DNA from: CAZKGE01 sp964541695
GTDB lineage: Bacteria; Bacillota; Clostridia; Christensenellales; CAG-138
Reading direction: 5' to 3'
DNA length: 8,555 nucleotides
Assembly (NCBI GenBank): GCA_964541695.1
Contig: CAZIRB010000093.1
Location: forward strand, 1 to 8,555
Part shown: positions 1 to 5,492 of the stretch, in pieces
Position numbering within the stretch: the stretch's first letter is position 1
Layout: each line of letters starts with the position of its first letter
Notes under the pieces: model-generated
Seen by the model: only the letters and a program-made list of their open reading frames with translations
Databases searched by the model: none
Told to the model about the DNA's origin: nothing
Program-made: the position numbers and the translations under genes

Positions 1-1026
1 ACGGGCAAAAGCGGCTATGTGAGCGGTAAATACATCACGATCGACGGCGCAAGCCTTGCGGCTTACGCGCTCGGCGTAACTTCCGGCAAGGTCAACTTGC
101 GCAAACAGGCAACGAGCAAGAGCGAGAGCCTCGCGGTCGTAGCAGGCAACGCAGGACTGACCATCTACTCCGCCGATGCGAAGACCGGTTGGTACAAGGT
201 CAAAGTGCATGCGACCGGCAAGGAGGGCTACATCTCATCGCTGTACGTCAAGATCGTCTCAAAGGTGGATAAATCGGGGACAAAGGGCGAGATCACTGCG
301 TACAACGTCAACCTGCGCTCCGGCCCGGGGACTAGTTACAGCCGCATCGCTACGCTCCAAAAGTCCGACGCGCTGACCGTCCTCGAAAAGAGCGAGGACT
401 GGTATAAGGTGACGCTTAAGGCGACAGGCAAGACCGGCTACGTCTTTGCCAGTTACGTTAAAATCGTGTCCATAAGCGGAATAAAGGGCACGATCAGCGG
501 AAGCGGCGTCAACCTGCGCTCGGGTCCGGGGACGGGCTACAAAAGCCAAGGCACGCTCAAGAAGAATACGGCGGTGACCATCCTCGGCACGAGCGACAAA
601 TGGTATAAGATCACCGTGGACGCAACCGGCGCACAGGGATATGTGTTCACGACCTATGTGACGGTTTCCGGGGCCGCGACGCCGACGCCGCAGCCCACGG
701 CAAGTCCTGCCGGAAGCCTTGCGGGCAGGATCAGCGCAAGCGGCGTGAACCTCCGCACAGGACCCTCGGCAAGCTATACGAGCCTCGGCCTGCTCGCAAA
801 GGATACTGCGGTCACGGTGCTCGGCACCTCGGGCGACTGGTATCGGCTCACTGTGAACGCAACGGGCAAGACCGGCTACGTCTCCGCCCGATATGTGACC
901 GTCACCGCCACCCCCACACCGACGCCAACGCCGAAACCGACCGCGACGCCAACGCCGACGCCTACTCCGACACCGACTCCAACGCCCGCGCCGACCCCGA
1001 CGCCTACACCGACGACAAGCCCCTGA
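1..1026 (+). CDS. SH3b-repeat surface protein with Thr-Pro tail (5' end outside window)
   Basis: The reading frame is open from base 1 and the first residues (TGKSGYV) are the end of an SH3b domain, so the gene starts upstream and 341 residues are visible. GTG at 19 is an internal Val, not a start. Four complete bacterial SH3 domains follow, at about residues 28-86, 96-156, 162-222 and 242-301. Each opens with a G-x-(I/V)-x-x-x-x-VNLR type strand (VNLRSGPGTSY in the second), has WYK/WYR in the middle and ends in GYV/GYI-x3-YV. Domains three and four are separated by a short TPTPQP linker. Residues 304-341 are nearly pure Thr-Pro. SH3b domains of this type usually bind peptidoglycan or cell-wall peptides, so a secreted, wall-associated role is likely. 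No enzyme domain, LPxTG motif or membrane anchor is seen in the visible part; a catalytic domain could lie upstream. The gene ends 59 nt before a strong terminator and is unrelated to the downstream operon. Confidence 0.9.
   Translation, partial: TGKSGYVSGKYITIDGASLAAYALGVTSGKVNLRKQATSKSESLAVVAGNAGLTIYSADAKTGWYKVKVHATGKEGYISSLYVKIVSKVDKSGTKGEITAYNVNLRSGPGTSYSRIATLQKSDALTVLEKSEDWYKVTLKATGKTGYVFASYVKIVSISGIKGTISGSGVNLRSGPGTGYKSQGTLKKNTAVTILGTSDKWYKITVDATGAQGYVFTTYVTVSGAATPTPQPTASPAGSLAGRISASGVNLRTGPSASYTSLGLLAKDTAVTVLGTSGDWYRLTVNATGKTGYVSARYVTVTATPTPTPTPKPTATPTPTPTPTPTPTPAPTPTPTPTTSP
85..903 (+). repeat. four tandem SH3b-coding units
   Basis: Units begin near bases 85, 286, 487 and 724, giving periods of 201, 201 and 237 bp; the longer last period holds a Thr-Pro linker. 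Units two and three are the closest at DNA level, for example GTCAACCTGCGCTC is identical at the start of both, which points to a fairly recent internal duplication or gene conversion. Unit one is the most divergent (VNLRKQATSKS in place of VNLRSGPGTSY). Confidence 0.8.
910..1023 (+). repeat. Thr-Pro low-complexity tract, hexamer-like ACNCCN repeats
   Basis: The last 38 codons alternate Thr and Pro codons (ACN CCN) with a few Lys, Ala and Ser interruptions. Third positions vary, so the tract is kept by selection on the protein as well as by slippage. Such tails are usual wall-spanning or linker segments in Firmicutes surface proteins; here it sits at the extreme C-terminus with nothing after it. 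The same tract produces a Val-Gly repeat open frame on the other strand, which is an artefact. Confidence 0.85.
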
Positions 1027-1085
1027 TCTGCCGCTTTGCTTCCAAGGCCATGATTGCGCCACTGCCGCGCGAGAATAACCAAAGC

Positions 1086-1115
1086 CCCATCGGCAAAGAC
1101 TGCCGGTGGGTTTTT
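1086..1115 (+). terminator. rho-independent terminator of the SH3b gene
   Basis: A 10-bp stem pairs CCCATCGGCA (1086-1095) with TGCCGGTGGG (1101-1110), with one G-T wobble, around a 5-nt AAGAC loop, and is followed directly by five Ts (1111-1115). It lies 59 nt after the stop of the SH3b gene and about 84 nt before the next promoter, so it isolates the two transcription units. Confidence 0.9.
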
Positions 1116-1198
1116 AATGCCGCGCAGACGATGAAAGAAGGGCATATTCTGTCCCTGACAAACGACAGCATGCAATCCCGATAGCAGTGATATGGCCC

Positions 1199-1227
1199 TT
1201 GACACTCTTTTATCGCGATGCTATCAT
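1199..1227 (+). promoter_or_regulatory. sigma-A type promoter of the zinc operon
   Basis: A perfect -35 box TTGACA (1199-1204) is followed, after exactly 17 bp, by TATCAT (1222-1227), five of six matches to TATAAT. The expected transcription start is about 1233-1235, inside the inverted repeat annotated at 1231-1247. The leader before the first gene would be only about 38 nt. The spacer contains the 8-bp palindrome ATCGCGAT (1212-1219), of unknown meaning. Confidence 0.85.
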
Positions 1228-1230
1228 AAT

Positions 1231-1247
1231 TTGCAAATGATTCGCAA
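1231..1247 (+). promoter_or_regulatory. Fur/Zur-family operator (7-1-7 type inverted repeat)
   Basis: TTGCAAATGATTCGCAA is an inverted repeat centred on G1239; apart from the centre, seven of the eight half-site positions pair (one mismatch, positions 1235 and 1243). The core AAATGATT and the TGnAAATnATTnnCA arrangement resemble the 7-1-7 operators known for the Fur superfamily, including several Zur boxes. It begins 3 bp after the -10 hexamer and covers the expected start site, a position suited to repression. The next gene encodes a Fur-family protein, so autoregulation is the natural reading. Metal and protein specificity are inferred. Confidence 0.75.
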
Positions 1248-1250
1248 CTT

Positions 1251-1270
1251 TAGGCGGCAATAGGCGGCAA
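1251..1270 (+). repeat. 10-bp tandem duplication carrying the ribosome binding site
   Basis: TAGGCGGCAA occurs twice head to tail (1251-1260 and 1261-1270), immediately before the ATG at 1272. Each copy contains a weak Shine-Dalgarno-like AGGCGG. The proximal copy ends only 4 nt from the ATG, which is too close for best initiation, while the distal one ends 14 nt away, which is too far. Translation of the regulator is therefore probably weak compared with the AGGAGG sites of the downstream genes. Confidence 0.75.
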
Positions 1271-1271
1271 T

Positions 1272-1664
1272 ATGAAGCAATATAGCACGCGGCAGCGGCA
1301 GGCCCTGCTTTCCTACCTGACGGAGCACGCCGATTTTCCCTTGTCCGCCGAATCGATCTGTAAGGGAATCGGTGGACAGCGAAAGATCAGCGCGAGCGCG
1401 GTCTATCGGAATCTGGCAAGGCTCATTGCTGACGGGACCGTCCGGCGGCTGTCGGGCGGCGACGGCAAAACGGCGCTGTATCGATACGCGGGCGGCGGAA
1501 GGTGTGATTCCCATTTGCACCTGAAATGCGAACGATGCGGGCGGATTCTGCATATGAACGACGGAGTATCGGACGGCATGCTTCAGTCCGTACGAGAGGC
1601 CGTCGGTTTCAGCGTCGATACGCGAAATACCATCTTATATGGCGTGTGCGACTCCTGCCAATAG
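1272..1664 (+). CDS. zur: Fur-family metal-responsive repressor, Zur-like
   Basis: This 130-residue protein has the normal length of the Fur family. The N-terminal winged helix spans about 1-75, with the recognition-helix motif SASAVYRNLARL (40-51) and the wing ending in ALYRY (68-72). The dimerisation domain carries CDSHLHLKCERCG (78-90) and CDSC (126-129). C86, C89, C126 and C129 form the expected structural zinc site; C78, H81 and H83, perhaps with D64, are candidates for the sensing site. A Cys just before the HxH is more like Zur proteins than like PerR or Fur, but zinc specificity rests mainly on the following zinc ABC transporter genes. Zinc-loaded Zur normally represses uptake genes. 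ATG 1272 is the start that gives the standard N-terminus; its ribosome binding site is weak and lies in a tandem duplication. It is the first gene after the promoter and the Fur-type operator, so it probably represses itself together with the operon. Mn- or Fe-sensing is the main alternative. Confidence 0.85.
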   Translation: MKQYSTRQRQALLSYLTEHADFPLSAESICKGIGGQRKISASAVYRNLARLIADGTVRRLSGGDGKTALYRYAGGGRCDSHLHLKCERCGRILHMNDGVSDGMLQSVREAVGFSVDTRNTILYGVCDSCQ

Positions 1665-1703
1665 GGATAGCATATACGTTTCACGGAAGAGGAGGGCGGC
1701 CGA

Positions 1704-1997
1704 ATGACTAGGAAGCGAACGCTTGCGGCGATCATCAGCGCATTGCTGGCGGTCGTATTCGCGCTTTCCCTCGCCTACCTCGCGGTTGAAGCGGAACATC
1801 ACTGCACCGGCAAGGACTGCCCCGTCTGCCATAACATCCAGGTCTGCATCCGAGTTTTGACCGGGACGGCCGGGCTGTGCGTGCTTGGCGCGCTGGTTCT
1901 CCAATCCGCCGTTGCCCGCGCGACTCCGTTCGTTCCCCACCCCGCCGCGCTTCCGGCGCAGACGCTTGTTTCTCTCAAGGTAAAGCTCAACAACTAA
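1704..1997 (+). CDS. small membrane protein with Cys/His metal-binding cluster (unknown function)
   Basis: This 97-residue protein has no function I can name. A first hydrophobic helix covers about 8-28, a second about 51-70. Between them lies a short loop with H32, H33, C34, C39, C42, H43 and C48 in the pattern HHCTGKDCPVCH, a dense soft-metal ligand set resembling a zinc knuckle. The N-terminal TRKR (2-5) suggests that the first helix is an insertion signal with the basic end inside, which would place the Cys/His loop outside the cytoplasm. The C-terminus ends in TLVSLKVKLNN; I recall similar small proteins with a near-identical VSLKVKL ending beside zinc transporters in Clostridia, but this is memory and not a search result. 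The start is supported by a perfect AGGAGG (1690-1695) 8 nt upstream. It sits 39 nt after the Zur-like gene and before the solute-binding protein gene. It may bind zinc at the membrane surface and hand it to the transporter, or sense it; both are inference. Confidence 0.85.
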   Translation: MTRKRTLAAIISALLAVVFALSLAYLAVEAEHHCTGKDCPVCHNIQVCIRVLTGTAGLCVLGALVLQSAVARATPFVPHPAALPAQTLVSLKVKLNN

Positions 1998-2029
1998 AAT
2001 ACAACCGAATTCCAAAGCAGCATCTTTTT

Positions 2030-2068
2030 GCCGTTCCCGACAAATCTATTGCCGTACCGGGAACCGGC
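2030..2068 (+). other. possible RNA hairpin in the leader of the solute-binding protein gene
   Basis: GCCGTTCCCG (2030-2039) can pair with CGGGAACCGGC (2058-2068) as a 10-bp stem with one bulged C (2065) and an 18-nt loop. No T tract follows it, so it is not a classical terminator. It lies in the 134-nt gap between the small membrane protein gene and the solute-binding protein gene, 63 nt before the latter's ATG. It could be an mRNA processing or stability element that separates regulator and transporter levels, or chance in a GC-rich sequence. Confidence 0.4.
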
Positions 2069-2131
2069 AGATGCCGCTTTGCGTTTTGGCGTGCATTTTC
2101 CCATGATCGAGCTTCTGAAGGAGGAATATCC

Positions 2132-3136
2132 ATGAAAAAACGGATTCTCATATTGGCGGCGGCACTGCTACTGGTCTGCCTTGCCGCCTGTTCCAATCCT
2201 GCCGCAGATAAGAAAATCCCCGGCGCGGAGCCGCTAAGCAGTGCAGACGAGCTGGACATCGTCTGCACCATATTCCCGCAATATGACTGGGTCAGGCAAA
2301 TCGTCGGCGGCGGCGATCGGGCCGAGCTTACATTGCTGCTGGACAGCGGTGTCGACCTGCACAACTACCAGCCCACGGCCGACGATATGATCAAGATCTC
2401 CGGCTGCGACCTGTTCATCTATGTCGGAGGCGAATCCGACGGCTGGGTGGACGACGCGCTCAAGGAAGCCGTCAACAAGGATATGGTCGTGATCAACCTG
2501 ATGGACGTTCTGGCGAACAGCGTCAAGGAAGAGGAGGTCGTCGAAGGCATGCAGGCCGAGGAGGAGGAAGCGGAGGAAGCTGAAGCCGAAGCCGAGCCCG
2601 AATACGACGAGCACGTGTGGCTTTCCCTCAAAAACGCTTCGGTTGCCTGCGCCGCCATCGCCGACGCGTTCTGCCAGCTAGACCCCGCCAACGCCGACGC
2701 ATACCGGGGTAACTGCGATGCGTATATCGCCGAGTTGAACGCCCTGGATGTCGAGTATCAGAACGCGGTGGACGGCGCGCCCAAGGATACGCTGCTCTTT
2801 GGAGACCGGTTCCCGTTCCGCTATCTGGCGGACGATTACGGCCTCAACTACTACGCGGCGTTTGTCGGCTGCTCGGCGGAGACGGAGGCCGCTTTCGAAA
2901 CCGTCATATTCCTTGCGCAGAAGCTGGACGAACTGAACCTGCCCGTGGTCCTCGTGATCGAGAATTCCGATCGCAAGATCGCGCAGGCCGTAATTGACAA
3001 TACCGAAAAGAAGGATCAGCCCATCCTCGTCATGGACTCCATGCAATCCGTCACCGCGCAGGACGTGGAAGCCGGCAAGACCTACCTTGCGATCATGCGG
3101 AGCAATCTGGATGTCCTGCGTAGCGCATTGGACTGA
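2132..3136 (+). CDS. znuA: zinc/metal ABC transporter solute-binding lipoprotein (ZnuA/AdcA family)
   Basis: The product has 334 residues. A lipoprotein signal ends in the lipobox LAAC with C20 as the lipidated residue. The open frame extends back to 1877, but ATG 2132 has AAGGAGGAAT (2118-2127) at good spacing and gives the signal peptide, so it is chosen. Family A-I features follow: FPQYDWVRQI (49-57), VDLHNYQPT (74-82) with metal ligand H77, an acidic loop at about 133-160 and DEHVWLSL (159-166) with ligand H161. The region where a third His is normal reads FGDRFPFRYL (223-232), placing D225 where His is expected. The usual loop of ZnuA is His-rich; here it is almost all Glu and Ala with no His. 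Most of the second lobe is conserved, for example YGLNYYAAFVG (236-246). The protein captures the metal outside the membrane and delivers it to the permease encoded downstream. Zinc is favoured by the Zur-like regulator; manganese is possible. Confidence 0.9.
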   Translation: MKKRILILAAALLLVCLAACSNPAADKKIPGAEPLSSADELDIVCTIFPQYDWVRQIVGGGDRAELTLLLDSGVDLHNYQPTADDMIKISGCDLFIYVGGESDGWVDDALKEAVNKDMVVINLMDVLANSVKEEEVVEGMQAEEEEAEEAEAEAEPEYDEHVWLSLKNASVACAAIADAFCQLDPANADAYRGNCDAYIAELNALDVEYQNAVDGAPKDTLLFGDRFPFRYLADDYGLNYYAAFVGCSAETEAAFETVIFLAQKLDELNLPVVLVIENSDRKIAQAVIDNTEKKDQPILVMDSMQSVTAQDVEAGKTYLAIMRSNLDVLRSALD

Positions 3137-3149
3137 GGAAGGAACGGCG

Positions 3150-3869
3150 ATGGCTCTTTTAACAATCGAGAACGTTTCGCTGGGCTACGAGGGAAAAACC
3201 GTCGTGAAAAACCTGAGCTTTTCCGTACGCCCCGGCGACTATCTCTGTATCGTCGGCGAAAACGGCTCCGGGAAGAGCACGCTCATACGCGCCATCCTGC
3301 GGCTGAAACCCGCGCTTTCCGGCGCGATCGAGACGGGCGACGGCTTGAAGGCAAACGAGATCGGCTACCTGCCCCAGCAGACGGTCGTGCAGAAGGACTT
3401 CCCCGCGTGCGTGTGGGAGATCGTACTGTCCGGCTGCCTGAACCGCCGCGGCCTGCGCCCGTTCTACGGCAAGGCCGAGCGCCGAATTGCCAAGGACAAC
3501 ATGGAGCGGCTGGGAATTTCCCATCTTGCCAGACAATGTTATCGGGAGCTGTCCGGGGGCCAGCAGCAGCGGGTGCTGCTGGCCCGCGCCCTCTGCGCGG
3601 CGCGCTCGATGCTGCTGCTCGACGAGCCGGCGGCTGGGCTCGATCCGATGGCGTCCGTGGATCTGTACGCGCTGATCGAGCGGCTGAACCGCGACGGCGG
3701 GATGACGATCGTAATGGTCTCGCACGATATCGCGGCCGCCGTCCGGTACGCCAGCCACATCCTGCATCTTGGCCATGAGCCGCTCTTCTTCGGCCGAACG
3801 GCGGATTACCTGCAAAGCGCCGCGGGCAGGGCGTTCCTGCCGGGCATGGGAGGCGCGGAACATGATTGA
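3150..3869 (+). CDS. znuC: zinc/metal ABC transporter ATP-binding protein
   Basis: This 239-residue cytoplasmic ATPase is of the normal length for ZnuC/AdcC/MntB proteins. Walker A is GENGSGKST (36-44), the Q-loop Q76 or Q77 lies in YLPQQ, the signature is LSGGQQQR (134-141), Walker B is MLLLDEP (154-160) with catalytic E159, the D-loop includes GLDP (163-166) and the switch histidine is H192 in VSHD. All catalytic elements are intact. The open frame runs upstream of the start, but ATG 3150 has GAGGAAGGA (3135-3143) at good spacing and gives the canonical beginning LLTIENVSLGYEG. The gap to the solute-binding protein gene is 13 nt, and its ribosome binding site overlaps that gene's stop codon, so the two are co-translated. 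It energises the permease encoded next. Confidence 0.93.
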   Translation: MALLTIENVSLGYEGKTVVKNLSFSVRPGDYLCIVGENGSGKSTLIRAILRLKPALSGAIETGDGLKANEIGYLPQQTVVQKDFPACVWEIVLSGCLNRRGLRPFYGKAERRIAKDNMERLGISHLARQCYRELSGGQQQRVLLARALCAARSMLLLDEPAAGLDPMASVDLYALIERLNRDGGMTIVMVSHDIAAAVRYASHILHLGHEPLFFGRTADYLQSAAGRAFLPGMGGAEHD

Positions 3870-4707
3870 CAAGCTGGTTTTCTATCTTCAGTACCCGTTT
3901 GTGCGGTACGCCCTGATCGTGGGCGTGCTGATCGCGCTGTGTTCGTCCCTTTTGGGCGTAACGCTCGTACTAAAACGGTATTCGTTTATCGGCGACGGGC
4001 TTTCCCACGTGGCCTTCGGGGCCATGGCAATCGCGTCGGTCTGCAAGCTTGCCACCGACACCTGGATCGTGCTGCCCGTCACCGTTGCGTCCGCCGTTCT
4101 GCTGCTGCGAACCGGCCAGAACGCGCGCATCAAGGGCGACGCGGCGACCGCCATGATCTCCGTCGCGTCGCTTGCGTTGGGCTACCTGATACTCAACCTG
4201 TTTTCGACCTCCGCGAACCTGACCGGCGACGTGTGCAGCACCCTGTTCGGCTCGACCTCCATCCTCACGCTCACGGTGCAGGAGGTCTGGCTCTGCGTGA
4301 TCCTCTCCTGCCTGGTCATCGCGGTGTTTACGCTGTTCTACAACCAGATCTTCTCCGTGACGTTCGACGAGACGTTCACGGCGGCGACCGGCGTAAACGC
4401 GAACGCCTACAACCTGCTGATTGCGATCGTGACCGCCGTCATCATCGTCGTTGCGATGAACCTGGTCGGCTCGCTGCTGATCTCCGCGCTAGTGATCTTC
4501 CCCGCGCTCGCGGCGATGCGAACTTGGAAGAGCTTTTTTGCCGTCACCGTCTGCTCGGCCGCGATCTCCGTGGTGTGCGCGGCGCTGGGCATCCTGATCT
4601 CCATCCTCGGCGGGACGCCGGTCGGCTCGACGATCGTGGCGGTGGATATCGCGGCGTTTCTCCTGTTTGCCGCAATCGGGCGCTTGAAGGGAGGCATCAA
4701 AGCATGA
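3862..4707 (+). CDS. znuB: zinc/metal ABC transporter permease (ABC-3 family)
   Basis: This is a 281-residue polytopic membrane protein with about eight or nine hydrophobic segments between residues 15 and 273. ABC-3 family landmarks are RYSFIGDGLSHVAFGA (39-54), which includes the GD-x-LSH motif, FDETFTAATG (168-177), VGSLLISALVIFPALAA (202-218) and TPVGSTIV (252-259). It forms the membrane channel for the metal and docks with the ATPase. ATG 3862 lies inside the last codons of the ATPase gene, an 8-nt overlap, and has GGGAGG (3848-3853) 8 nt upstream; the longer open frame starting at 3769 would overlap the ATPase gene by 100 nt and is rejected. Nothing is missing compared with the family. 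Confidence 0.92.
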   Translation: MIDKLVFYLQYPFVRYALIVGVLIALCSSLLGVTLVLKRYSFIGDGLSHVAFGAMAIASVCKLATDTWIVLPVTVASAVLLLRTGQNARIKGDAATAMISVASLALGYLILNLFSTSANLTGDVCSTLFGSTSILTLTVQEVWLCVILSCLVIAVFTLFYNQIFSVTFDETFTAATGVNANAYNLLIAIVTAVIIVVAMNLVGSLLISALVIFPALAAMRTWKSFFAVTVCSAAISVVCAALGILISILGGTPVGSTIVAVDIAAFLLFAAIGRLKGGIKA

Positions 4708-5330
4708 GGAAGATCGTTTGGAAAGCCTTACTTGTACTTCTGGCCGCGGTTCTATATTTGCTGTCCGGTTGCGGCGATACGGGCGCGCGTCCGGCCCCAT
4801 CGGCAAACGGCGGCGCCGTGGACGCCGTCCTGCAGGAGCAGATTGGGCAGGCAGAAAAAACGCCTGGGGCGACGACGGTTACACCGGAGCCTTCCCCGTC
4901 CCCGACGCCCGCCGCAAGCCCTGCCGCGGCGCAAGCCGCCGAAGCGGAGCGGGTGGCGGAAGAACCGGCGGCCGCAGACAAGGTCGATATCGATTTGACC
5001 GCGATGAGCGGCACCATGGTCTATGGCGAGGTCAACAACATGATCGCAGCGCCGGAGGACTATATCGGCAAGACCGTTAAAATCGCGGGAGAATACTGCG
5101 CCGCCTACTTTGAACCGACCAAGCAACACTATCATTTTGTGGTCATCTCCGACGCGACCGCCTGTTGCAGCCAGGATATGGAGTTTGTCTGGGCCGGCGA
5201 GCACGCCTACCCGGACGATTATCCGAAAAACGGAACGAAAATTGAGATCGCGGGCGTGTTCGAAACCTACAAGGAGCTCGGATATACCTATTGCCATTTG
5301 ATCGCGGATGAGATCAAGGTCGTTCGATAG
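4704..5330 (+). CDS. lipoprotein with C-terminal Cys/His-rich, possibly OB-fold domain (zinc operon, unknown function)
   Basis: The product has 208 residues. A lipoprotein signal ends in LSGC with C23 lipidated. Residues 24-92 are a low-complexity Ala/Pro/Thr/Glu linker (TPEPSPSPTPA at 60-70), typical of a tether holding a domain away from the membrane. Residues 93-208 form a compact domain rich in predicted beta strands: VYGEVNNM (106-113), a YIGKTVKIAGEYC strand pair (120-132), HYHFVVISDATACC (142-155), KIEIAGVFETY (179-189) and CHLIADEIKVV (197-207). Candidate metal ligands are C132, H142, H144, D150, C154, C155, H167, C197 and H198. The strand order suggests an OB-like barrel; the aromatic-VISDA-x-CC element reminds me of the CC-containing C-terminal domain of Zur-regulated YcgQ/DUF1980 proteins, but no search was possible. 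ATG 4704 overlaps the permease stop as ATGA, and GGGAGG (4689-4694) provides the ribosome binding site, so it is coupled to the permease. An extracytoplasmic zinc-binding accessory of the transporter is the best guess. Confidence 0.85.
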   Translation: MRKIVWKALLVLLAAVLYLLSGCGDTGARPAPSANGGAVDAVLQEQIGQAEKTPGATTVTPEPSPSPTPAASPAAAQAAEAERVAEEPAAADKVDIDLTAMSGTMVYGEVNNMIAAPEDYIGKTVKIAGEYCAAYFEPTKQHYHFVVISDATACCSQDMEFVWAGEHAYPDDYPKNGTKIEIAGVFETYKELGYTYCHLIADEIKVVR

Positions 5331-5378
5331 CAGTAGAGATGCCATCCGATGCAGCGCGCATAACGATGGACGCAACGC

Positions 5379-5405
5379 AAAAAAACCCGCGTTTGCGGGC
5401 TTTTT
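5379..5405. terminator. bidirectional rho-independent terminator between convergent operons
   Basis: CCCGC (5386-5390) pairs with GCGGG (5395-5399) around GTTT. Seven As precede the stem (5379-5385) and five Ts follow it (5401-5405) after one C. Read on the + strand it ends the zinc operon, 48 nt after its last stop; read on the - strand the A tract becomes a T tract and ends the lipoprotein operon, about 87 nt after that stop. No other terminator is evident for either. Confidence 0.85.
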
Positions 5406-5492
5406 CCACGCCCTGCCTTCCAGCGTTTATATCTGCTCCGTGCGGATCTTTTGCGGGCTGCCCGACCGGGCCCGTATGCGCGGGTGGGGGCC

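Noticed and set aside
1023..1184. Open frame continuing past the SH3b stop in another frame (from ATG 1050 about 44 residues), possibly a frameshifted C-terminus or small gene
   Set aside because: It runs straight through the strong terminator at 1086-1115, has no good ribosome binding site and its translation resembles no protein I know.
259..1205. Long antisense open frames, one of them Arg-rich and one with Val-Gly repeats
   Set aside because: They are shadows of the SH3b and Thr-Pro codons on the other strand; the composition is biased and there is no start signal.
1877..2131. Upstream extension of the solute-binding protein frame
   Set aside because: The ATG at 2132 has a strong AAGGAGGAAT and begins a proper lipoprotein signal; the extension overlaps the preceding gene and is Arg/Pro-rich noise.
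1998..2131. A second Fur-type box or internal promoter before the solute-binding protein gene
   Set aside because: No inverted repeat similar to 1231-1247 and no convincing -35/-10 pair could be found there.
3939..4703. Long open frame in phase with the terminal lipoprotein, which could suggest a fused larger protein
   Set aside because: It is a frame shadow of the permease gene (Arg/His-rich translation); the lipoprotein signal begins at 4704.
5461..5492. GC-rich self-complementary sequence (GGGCCC copies) after the lipoprotein stop
   Set aside because: It lacks a T tract on either strand, and a much better terminator lies at 5379-5405.
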